64,000 nucleotides of DNA from Anthoceros angustus. Taxonomy: Eukaryota > Streptophyta > Anthocerotopsida > Anthocerotales > Anthocerotaceae. Numbering within the stretch: the stretch's first letter is position 1; each line of letters starts with the position of its first letter. This document shows positions 1-8,967 of this stretch, piece after piece. Under the pieces are notes generated by a model. That model had not been told where the DNA came from. It was given only the letters and a program-made list of their open reading frames with translations, and searched no databases. The DNA lies in contig MU008153.1 of assembly GCA_010909165.1 (NCBI GenBank), positions 682,001-746,000 of the forward strand. The letters are read 5' to 3'. The position numbers and the translations under genes were made by a program.

Positions 1-1503
1 TCCTCTCCTCCTTCCACCAGCATGGCTGCCCCACCATCCTTCACACTTAGCCCTCGTGTCTTGCATCCACGAGGAGCAAAGCACTTATGAAACACTGTCA
101 GCCAGCGTGCGGTGGAATCGAAGCATGGCCGAGGCTCCGCGCTAGGCCGTCCCTGCGCCATCCCCCTCGGCGCCAGCGACATTCGATGTTCCTTTGTGCT
201 GAGGCGTAATCCCATGTTGTGGCTGTGATATCCTGTTGTGTCTCTATACCACTAGGATCCCATGGCTTTAGGATTTAGACTTGGGGACCCTATCCCTTTT
301 CTTGCTTGGAGACTTTGTTCCTTGCTTGGGCAAACTGTCTCTAGAATTGGGGGCTCTGTCCCTTCTTTTCTTTTGCATCTCGACCCATTCATTTGGACGC
401 ACTGGACTCCCTACGGCGAGTTCTACTGCGAGAGAGAACTTTTTGCACAATGGTAATGGTAATATATGCAATCCTTTAGAGTGGTATACTACCATGAATA
501 GCTCTACATCGCTAAATCTTTTGCACACTGGAAACCATATATCATCAAGGCAAAAGATTACAATTGCGACAAGAATTACCATAAGTGTGAGAGTTAGAAC
601 CCCCAAAAGATTCAAAATGAACCCCAAAAAGATTACGTCAAGTAGTTGCGCCGGATAGGCAGACATGATCAAATATATTCAAAGTAAAAGATCGCAATTG
701 CAATGAGAATTATCATCCATGCGAAAGTTACATTCCTCAAAAAGATTCAAAACGAACCCCAACATGATTATGTCAAGCAACTGCGCCTTGGACTACGTCA
801 CATACCCTGCCTACCGACCGCGACTATCTATTTAATCCATTACGGGAATGAAGCTAAGGAATAACACACAGTAGTTTGGTATTCACCTGTAGACTATGGA
901 ATGTCTCAAACTGAAACGGTCTCACACTATAATTGGCTTATTGGCAAGTGTTTTGCTCACCGGAGCTTTTCCAACTGTTACTAGAATCACACACAAAATA
1001 GATTGTTGGATAGAGATTTGGCTGGAGAACTTTGATCATAAGATTTTAAATTTGAAAAAAAATTGAAAACTTAATTTAAAATAATATTTAAAAAATTATA
1101 CTTCTGAAAAACAGCCCGTGGTTCGGGGTTAAGAGTTCTGGGAGACGTCTAAAGGCGAGATCCGCATCCTATGAGTGAGCCATGTACATACCAAGCAAGG
1201 ATATGTATTGAGAGTTGGGAGGGTGGATAATAATAGTCAGGCGAAAGTTCTCAACGGCGAAAGCAACAGGCTTCGACGGCGGCGTAACTTCCACCAAATT
1301 GCAGAGAGGCGTAGACGTGATCAGGAGGAGGAGTGGAGGTGACGAAGTCGGGAGTAAGCGCTGTACGGCACGCGGGTTTGTGAACGTGAACACCCTTGAG
1401 CACCATTCCGATACGATACTTCGGCATATCACGTTCACCACACGTTGCGACTGGTGGATCTACCAACACTTCTGTTTGCCGCTGCGTCTACGCTGTTTGC
1501 GCG
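1..1503. other. Intergenic region upstream of the C2 gene
   Basis: I recognise no coding sequence here. Short open frames on both strands between 260 and 670 have no protein-like composition. The stretch from about 1010 to 1110 is AT-rich. The last 300 bases probably hold the promoter and 5' UTR of the C2-domain gene. The only structure I can support is the imperfect direct repeat listed separately. Confidence 0.5.
546..787. repeat. Imperfect direct repeat, two units of about 107 bp
   Basis: Units at about 546-652 and 680-787 align along their whole length. Both begin with a caaRg-aaaagat block, contain caattgc, then aaaagattcaaaa and gaacccca, and end in tgcgcc. They differ at many positions, so the duplication is old. 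A 27 bp spacer separates them. No coding potential or transposon ends are visible. Confidence 0.7.
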
Positions 1504-2891
1504 ATGTCTGCTTCTGGGATTCAGGGCCAGGTGCTCGAGCTCACGGGTAAGTGTTAGGCTATGCCGGCTGGATCATGTGTTCGTGCTGCTCGTGTCTCTG
1601 TGTTGCTCAGGTTTCCGTCTTGGTTAGCGGTGTGGGAAATGAGCAATTGGAGGAGGAAGCGAGGATGTGAAGGGGTGTTGCCGTGTTGTGGCAGTGGTTG
1701 GAGCGAGAAACCTGAGGGATAAAGAGTGGATCTCGCGGCAAGACCCCTACGTGATTGTCGAGTATGGCCACAACAGGTTTCGGACAAGGACTGATACAGG
1801 TGTGATGGCTTGCCTTTGTTTTGTTGCTCAGTGGCATATTGGAGGGACATGGAAGGTTTAAGTGAGCTGTGGTTTGGTCGTAAAATCAGATGGGGGAAAG
1901 AATCCATCGTTCAATGATAAGTTCGCGCTGCCGCTGATTGAGGGGCTCCGGGAGGTACATGTGCAAGTGTGGAACAGCAACATGACGTTCGACGACTTTA
2001 TTGGTTCTGGCAAGTAAGAGTTGCTGGATTGTAGGTTATGTGTTTGTTTATTTGTTTTGGCGTGGGGGTGAAGTTGTGGTGAGTGTGCTTGATGTGTATG
2101 CATTCGTGCAGGATATTGCTTGAGAAGGCGCTGTCAACGGGATATGACGACAGTGGCTGGAGTCTGTCGTCCAAGACAGGAAAGTGAGTGTCAGGGTTTG
2201 GAGTTTCGATTGCCTTGGCATTGAGGTGGTGAGGACGTGTCTGATTCGGGGGTAATTTTGGGTTTTGGTAGGCATGCGGGGGAGCTCTTGACGATCTTGC
2301 ACTTTTCAAATGCTGGAAAGGTTTGTTTTGTTGTGTGTTATTCTCTCGCTTGGTTATCTCAAGGTCCCGTGGTGTTTGACTTGTTGAAAGTTCGTGTAGT
2401 GAACCCTTGTTTTCTTCTTATTGGCCGCAGCAAGGGCAGAAAGTGAAGCCGGAGGCTTCACACTCCCAAGCAGCTGTATACTCTTATGTGCCACCTGCAC
2501 CGTACTATGCACCACCGCAGCCGGCATATGCTGGATATGCTCCTCCCTATGCTGCTCCTTCTGCCTATCCGGCTCCGAGCCCGTATGGTCCTCCCCCAGT
2601 CCAATATGCTGCAGTACCTCCTCCGCATATCCCCCCCCCTGTGCATGGTCCTCATGCCTATCCTTCAGGATACCCACAGCTACCAGGGTCGGGAGCAGCA
2701 TACTACGTTGCACCACCTCCAGCTGGGTACCCACCAGTATATCCAGGTGAGTTGCTTGTGTGTGTCGGTTTGAAGCCAACTGTAGATTTTGTTCTGTTGA
2801 ATGTCACTAATGGTAGTGTAAGTGAGTGGGGAGCTGCGTCTGAACCTGAAACTGTGGTCTGGCTTTGGCAGGTTACCCACCGCAACGGTAG
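1504..2891 (+). CDS. C2-domain protein with proline/tyrosine-rich tail (SRC2-like)
   Basis: Seven exons join cleanly: 1504-1546, 1695-1799, 1890-2013, 2112-2183, 2272-2320, 2431-2746 and 2872-2891, all with GT/AG borders. The N-terminal ~110 residues form one C2 domain (LTVVGARNLRDKEW, SRQDPYVIVEYG, TDGGKNPSFNDKF, WNSNMTFDDFIGSG). The tail is low-complexity PPxY/AGYAPP repeats ending GYPPQR. This is the architecture of plant SRC2 (soybean gene regulated by cold 2) proteins: C2 domains bind Ca2+ and phospholipid, and SRC2 proteins associate with ER, vacuole and plasma membrane in stress and traffic responses. Function here is inferred from the family. The start is the only ATG that opens directly into the C2 strand. 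Confidence 0.9.
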
Positions 2892-4054
2892 AGGGCAGTG
2901 TGGGCTTCCGCAACAATATAGGTAAGGCTCAAAGCTCCTGAGTAGGCAAGGGGTCTTTTTCTTTCATGTGGAACCGCTCCACTCCACTACTGCCCTCTCC
3001 ATCATCATTGCATGTAAAGAAAGCTTGGCAGGCCTTCCTGGTCATTTAAGGAAATGAGATTGTGTTGGGTTGCAGATGTCCTGGTCATTGATACCAGATT
3101 CTCAAATTCGGCGATGCAGGACAGGTACGAAGTTGGAAAATTTCAGATTCCACCTTCAATCTATTGCACTGAATTTATGATCGCGAAAAACAGGCCTTAG
3201 GCGATATTGCAGTTGTCTTACATGTACAAGTCCTCAAGGTCGTTGGGAAGGGAAGGAGAGCAAAAGTTGAAAACGAAGAGAGCCCCTGATACGAATTGAA
3301 GGCCGATTGCAGTTAATTCAATGCAACATGATCTATGTAGAACGATATCGATATGATGCGCAGTGCGCAAGCCATTTGGCCAGCTTATTGTTAACGGTCT
3401 CCGTGTTGGCAGAGCATCTATCTTGTATGCTTATTCTTCTAAAAAAAATTTCGGTTTTGAATAGACCACGACAAGGCTGTGAGCTTCTCACCTCGCTCAA
3501 CTGGTCCTGACTATCTTTGAGTCAGGCCCTGACATCTCTCTGCTCTCAACTATTTCGGGAAATTATGGCGAGTGGAATCTGACTCTGATGACGAGATAGA
3601 TGGCACTGCAGTAGAGCAAGCTGCTGCGTGAGCAGCTCCAAGGACAATTTCAAAGGCAGGAAATGCACCCAAGGGCGAACTTGTCTACCGACGTCTTCAC
3701 GGTGCAGCAGTTAGACCTGTTGGCATGAACGAAAATGCTTCCCGATGCTGATTCCCAGTCTTCGAACTGCAAGACAAAAGAACCCTAGTCCCAGGTTGAG
3801 CATTCCTTAGTACCGGAAGCTCACACTCCATCACTTCATTGCCACAGTATCGACAACAGGGCTCAATGACAGGTTTGCATTATCTCTAAATTGCAAAGAT
3901 ATGTACAATTACAACTCTGTCGAGGAAAATGACGACACAACCCATGGTAGAGTCAGCGCCGGGTACTGAGGGGCACATTTGTCCCCCGTCGCAAAATAGT
4001 AGAGACGTATGTACAGGAGTAGTCATGTAATGTACATTGCCTTACAAGTTGGGT
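2892..4054. other. Convergent 3' intergenic region
   Basis: This stretch lies between the 3' end of the plus-strand C2 gene and the 3' end of the minus-strand FemAB-like gene. It must hold both 3' UTRs. I see no conserved coding segment, RNA gene or mobile element. Confidence 0.45.
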
Positions 4055-6682
4055 TCAGGAATGTACTCCTTCCTTAAAAGGACTGGCCTCCTCTCCTAGC
4101 TGTTGCAATGCCAGACCAACCTGCAAGAAACCGCTAGGACTGAGAGTCAGCACAGGGCTAGAATGGAATGCAGAAGTAGAATAAGACTGGCTTGCTTCGA
4201 ACTGACAAATGATGTAAGAAGGGATCCGAGCCTCACTTGTATGGTTTCCCGAGTGAGAAAGTCTGAAATTGCAGCTCGAAAGTCTACGTCTGTGATGAAG
4301 TGGGAGCTGTAGGTTGCAGTAGGAAGGTACCCACGTTGTATTTTGTGCTCCCCTTGCGCTCCAGCTTCTACGCTTTTAAGTCCCCACTCGATGGCTGCAT
4401 CTATTGCCTGGAGAAAGACGTGAGGGGACGGCTTGTGGCTCAGAGGTACTTATTCAGCGGTATAGCTACAAGTAGACATTAATCGGCAGGTAGTTGGACA
4501 AGTCATACATACCTGATAATAGCAGGTCTCAAAGTGAAGGTTGGGGTAATGGACGTAAGGACTGCAGCCCCAATTGCGTCCATAAATTGTATCACCACCA
4601 ACAAGGTTAAGAGCCCCGGCAACAAGCTGCCCTTCTTCTTCTGCTACTACAAGAAGTACACGATCTCCCAGACGAGAACCCAAGATATGAAAAAAATCCC
4701 GGGTAAGATATGCCTGTCCCCACCTGGCGCCATTCTATGCATGAGAGACCTTCACTGTCTGCTGATAACAGCAAGGATACTGAAAAGGAGATGTTTGTGC
4801 TTACTTGTTGTCAGTTGTGTTCCGATAGAATTTGTAAAAAGCATCCCAGTGGTATGGCTGGACATGACGACAGGCGTCAGATTCTGGAGTTCATTCTGGT
4901 CTGTACAAACATCCATGAGCCAATGTAGTCCCATTTGCTGCCCAGGTTGACTGACCTTGATATCGTCTCCCCGCAGTCTTTTCAGGGTGAGGTTTTGAGC
5001 TAAAATCTGTCACAATATCAAAACCACTCGACAGGTCCACGCAGTTCTCCTTGGTGTCATCAAGGAGTATGCATGACAGTAGAAATAGGCCAGTCCTACC
5101 TTCTTCCGTTCCTGACGTATGGCCTTTCTCTTACTTTGTTTAAGGTCCATCAGAAAATCATCAAAGCTGCGAACAAAAAAGAAGGCCAAACAAGTACGTT
5201 AGGAGAATGATCACCAAATCAATTGCTTTACTGCCATCAAAGAAGGACCAGAAGCAGCTACCTCTTGTAGTTCCGGTTCTTCCAGTGATACTGCATGCCA
5301 ATGCGCTTCAGGAACCCATGCTGACCCATCTTCTCCCAATCATCTTTTGTTGGGAACGTCACATGCAACGAAGACACGCCAAACTGGCCAGCGTACAGCT
5401 GTTAGTCGTGGCTGCATTGCTAGTCCCTCGTATAACCAGGCAGATACAGCTGAAGAAAGAGAGAACCAAAAACTCATTGTCCACAGTCTTACTTGCTCAG
5501 CTAGCTGTTGCATGGCTTTGCACAGACCACCAAAAACCATGTCCCTATTGGCCACACTGCGAATCAAGATACGAGGCCCCGTGGCAGGTGTGAAAGGCAC
5601 ACAAGACTGCAGCTTTGGGTAATATCTTCCCCCGTATCGAAGGTAGGCATTTGCCCACGAATGGTCAAAGACATACTCACCATACGAATGACTGAAACAA
5701 CAGAACGTAAAACATGTTTCAGCTTCCAATAATCACGCTGAATAAAGGGGCCCAACACTGTCACAACTGCTTAATGATCCTGGACGACAACACAGGAGCT
5801 GAATAAACAGAAGTACCTTTTCAAGTACATAGGTACAACTCCCAGTACATTTCCCTCATCATCACGTGCAACCAGATGTTGAGGAAGCCACCCTTCCTCC
5901 TGTATCAATGACGGTGGTTTTCAGAACTATCAAAGTCATCCAAACTGTGAAAAACTTGATGTGCCCAGACTCCTCCTTTTCAATTTCAGTCCTGCATCAA
6001 GTAAGGAGATACCTGCGAAACACTTTTGCTCTCCTCCAGGCTCAGCAAGAAGGCATGTGATATGAAGGGATTGGCTGCCTCCGCGCCTGTTGCACCCAAG
6101 GCGCATGCGTCCCACTCCTGCTCCGATATCAAGGCTATGGAAGATACTACCGACACTGTAATAGTAGAAGTCGCTTGTGCCACATCGGTTATCTGCTCTC
6201 GGGTGCCCTGCATAACATACGAGGTGGGCTCAATGTGACCAACACCCAATCCCGCTGGTGACTGCAAGTCCACTACAAAATACTATTGCAGTGAGAACAG
6301 ACGTAATCCGCTAGAGAAAACCAGTACGTCTGTACTTGATTGCGTAATCTGCTCGGAGCATATAATAAAATCCCGCTGAGGAGGTGCGCTCAACTGCCTG
6401 CTTCTGTTCCCACCCCAGAAGATAGCACGGATCCTGATTGCATTCTTCCTGTTCTTCAACCTCGTCGAATTGCCCTGAAACCCAATATCAGAATTCAATC
6501 TCTCGACTCCAGTAGCACCTCACCTTCGCCCACAAGGAATAAATGCTCACAGTCTGGTCGAGCCGGTGGAGTGCTGCAGAGGACAGGAATGGCGGGCTAC
6601 AGCAGGACTGCCAAGCAATAGCTGTGGGTGCAGAGGTGGAGAGGAGCTGAAGACCGCCCGCCATGGCTAGCTCCCCTACCAC
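4055..6682 (-). CDS. FemAB-like (PF04339, formerly DUF482) acyltransferase-fold protein
   Basis: Multi-exon gene read from 6682 (alternative start 6664) to a TGA at 4055-4057. Family landmarks occur in order on the minus strand: EWDACALGATG and NPFISHAFL near 6.1 kb, YGEYVFDHSWANAY then YYPKLQSCVPFTP near 5.65 kb, GGDTIYGRNWGC and HYPNLHFETCYYQ near 4.55 kb, SVEAGAQGEHK and YLPTATYSSHFI near 4.35 kb, and the last exon ending PFKEGVHS. These define the PF04339 family, described as peptidoglycan biosynthesis/recognition and related to FemAB aminoacyl transferases, found in bacteria and plants (Arabidopsis At2g23390). The N-terminus is serine/alanine-rich and could be an organellar transit peptide. 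Substrate is unknown. It is the third same-strand gene after the LysM and lysozyme-like genes. I did not resolve every internal exon edge. Confidence 0.85.
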
Positions 6683-7021
6683 AGGGCGACGTCACCAAAC
6701 GCCTGCTGTAGGCCAAGGATGCGCCATGCGGAATGCCAACAATGCGTTCCTGCGGCCCTCAGTCCGGACAGAGGAACCTAGACAGAGAAGCGAGCAGACC
6801 AAAAGGCAAATGAATGTCTTTATTGAATTGGTGGCTGGGAATAAACATACACTGATGATTGAGAAAGCCATAGTTTATTTGGGAATACTCCTGTGTGATG
6901 CTCCTATACGCTTGTGTGAAAGTGGTGTGTGTGTGCTGTGCCCAGGTATGGGGACGAAGAATACCGCAGCTGAACATCTACCACCAAAAATTCGTTGAGA
7001 CCACAGGCTCGTTAACAGTCC

Positions 7022-7834
7022 TCAAGACGGTTGTGAGTTATCAGCTTGCCCGTCAAGGACTGATGAAGAGGATAGCTGGGAAGGCTCCAGAAGGGGCACT
7101 GCAAAGGGGATGTGGGTGTTGAAGAGTGTGATCACACCACCGTGGAGGGCATTACTGTTCAGCTCGGGTATACCTTTGTAGTAACCTTGTCTTCTCATCG
7201 CACTGTGTACCTTCCGCCTAACATGAAATAGAGGACAGGAGAGGTTCTTAGTTGCCGAAGTGGCAAATCAGGCAACTACAAGATGCTGGGAATTAAACCA
7301 CAGTGACCCCTGCTTACCAGTAACGAGTCGTGGAAAGATGGTGCCAAAACTGAGGACCTCCATTGTGAGTGCGCGCAAGAGTCTCGGAATCTCCGTACTC
7401 AAGGGCCCACGGACACCAGCGTAACCAATAGTTGATCACGGTGCGTTCTGCATACTCCACCTCCTCGCAATCAGCGTAATTGGCCAGATGACTGGCTTGC
7501 CACCAAGCATCCGTGTGATAAGGAGTGCTGAGGACCAACAGATGTGCTGCTATGCTTAGGATCGGTGAAGGAGGACAACCGTGATCAATGCAAACGAAAG
7601 CCGTGCGACCTAACCAGATTGCCCCGTCTTGGATCAAGGAGATCTTCACCTTATCTGCAAAGGACCGATGCTGAGACCTCCGTCTCCAACAGGAGCAGGC
7701 ATGATGAAGCTTGTCTCCACATGTCTCAAAGCGTTGAGTAAGATCCTGTACCGCTCCCGATAGTCATCGATGTCACTTGTCTCTGTACGCAAAAGAAGAC
7801 GAAGACAAGACATCAAGCACTGCAAAAAAAACAT
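7022..7834 (-). CDS. i-type (destabilase-type) lysozyme-like protein
   Basis: Three exons join in frame. The first ends within GPLQIS and carries DDYRERYRILLNALRHVETS and GDGGLSIGPLQI. The second begins TPYHTDAWWQ and carries YADCEEVEYAERTVINYW and LARTHNGGP. The third begins in YWRKV and runs to a TGA at 7022-7024. These are i-type lysozyme signatures: the candidate Glu of HVE, the candidate Asp of the D-x-G-x-L-S-x-G-P-[FL]-Q-I motif, and the C-terminal ARIHNGGP and YWxKV elements. The domain is cysteine-poor, unlike the disulphide-rich animal enzymes. i-type lysozymes cleave peptidoglycan between MurNAc and GlcNAc; activity here is inferred. If independent, the start is the ATG at 7834. 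An in-frame 72-nt intron could instead join it to the upstream LysM gene. I know this family mainly from animals and bacteria. Confidence 0.75.
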
Positions 7835-7882
7835 CTTCCGAATTGCATAGCCACAGATCGGCAGCAGCAAGACGCAGATCCT

Positions 7883-8536
7883 TCACAAAACCAGACCTTT
7901 CGGAGGAGGAAAGACGTCGAAGAACTTGGCGTTGGCGACAGCAGCTAATCCCTTGATTTTGGCCTTGACAGCCTTGAAATTCCAGCCCGGCCAGCGCCTC
8001 GGCACTTCCACTGCCTCTTCCGGAATCAGCAGACGGTCGCCGGGGTAGAGCACGTCCGGAACGCTGCCGTTCACCTCCTGCAGCTCCTCCACCGTGAGGC
8101 CGAAGCGCTCCGAGATCTCCCATGCCGAGTCGCCGGGCTCCACAACCACAGCCTTCGTCCGCCTGCAACGCGTGGGAGCTGCGGGTGGATCCGCGCTGCT
8201 GGGAGGCCCTAGAGCGGCTGCGGGAAGTGCCACGGGCTTGGCCAGCGACAATGCGACGGATGCAGCTGCCAATCCTGGTCCGGAAGACGCAAGAGTTGAG
8301 GCGAGCGAAGCGGGTGCGGCACAAGAGGAAGGCAGGCATGCAGAGGAGGAGGATGGCCGGGGTGGCACCTTGAGCACTTCGCCGGTGAAGATGAGGTCTG
8401 AGTGGAGGTTGTTCTCCAGCTGGAGATGGCGCCAGGGTACGCCCAGACGCTCCGCCAACGTCCACAGCGTGTCTCCTTCCTCAACCACGACAACCCCGCT
8501 GCCGGCGAACCTGTCGCCAGGCGACGCCATCGCCAT
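7883..8536 (-). CDS. Protein with two LysM domains
   Basis: Open frame of 217 codons from the ATG at 8536 (a second ATG at 8530) to a TGA at 7883. LysM 1 lies at about residues 16-60 (VVVEEGDTLWTLAERLGV to TGEVLKVP). LysM 2 lies at about 125-170 (AVVVEPGDSAWEISERFGL to YPGDRLLIPEE). An Ala/Ser/Pro linker separates them. LysM domains bind GlcNAc-containing glycans such as peptidoglycan and chitin. No signal peptide or membrane segment is evident, so this is not a LysM receptor kinase. The protein may end at KGLVL, or splice from 7891 to 7819 into the lysozyme-like exons. GC content is much higher than in the lysozyme-like exons, because of the linker. Confidence 0.8.
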   Translation of the reverse strand: MAMASPGDRFAGSGVVVVEEGDTLWTLAERLGVPWRHLQLENNLHSDLIFTGEVLKVPPRPSSSSACLPSSCAAPASLASTLASSGPGLAAASVALSLAKPVALPAAALGPPSSADPPAAPTRCRRTKAVVVEPGDSAWEISERFGLTVEELQEVNGSVPDVLYPGDRLLIPEEAVEVPRRWPGWNFKAVKAKIKGLAAVANAKFFDVFPPPKGLVL

Positions 8537-8747
8537 AGCCGTCGCACCTAACCTTCCTCCTCCTCTTCCTCCCCGCCAGATTGCATTATTGGTGCTCCTA
8601 AATGCTTTCACGCCAAAGACAGACGAACCGAAATAGCCATCTGCTGCACTAATGGCTGTCGTTGTAGTAACAGTCTTGCTCGACTATGTGAAACTTCGGA
8701 TAAAAGCATAACTAGGTGGACCACACGCAAGTTTTGTAAACTATAAC

Positions 8748-8819
8748 TAGACCCAACGTGAATCGAACACGCAACTTTCTGAGTTGGAGTCAGACGCGCT
8801 ACCATTGCGCGACGGAAAA
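8748..8819 (-). tRNA. tRNA-Trp (CCA), acceptor stem degenerate
   Basis: On the minus strand a 72-nt cloverleaf reads from 8819 to 8748. The D stem is GCGC/GCGC around AATGGTA. The anticodon stem TCTGA/TCAGA encloses loop CTCCAAC with anticodon CCA (Trp). The T arm contains TTCGATT closed by a 5-bp stem with one G-T pair. The acceptor stem is poor: 5' TTTTCCG against 3' TGGGTCT gives only about four pairs, where plant tRNA-Trp normally begins GGATCCG. It is probably a pseudo-tRNA or a recently decayed copy. Confidence 0.7.
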
Positions 8820-8967
8820 TTAATGTACATAAGTTGTATTACAAAGGGAATAAACTAACTAGCTATCCGGGCCTAGCTTCTCTTACCAAGTGGGTGGGCA
8901 CTGGGCAGGGATTAATAAAGAACACTGACGGCTTTATTTGTTTCGTCAAAACAAAACCCCTCAGAAA

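Noticed and set aside
7773-8465. Long minus-strand frame overlapping the LysM gene in another frame
   Set aside because: No recognisable domain. The LysM frame has two clear domains. The end of this frame (SGFVKDLRLAAADLW) looks protein-like but cannot be joined in phase to either gene.
8094-8636. Plus-strand 180-codon frame
   Set aside because: Antisense of the GC-rich LysM gene; no domain and an atypical composition.
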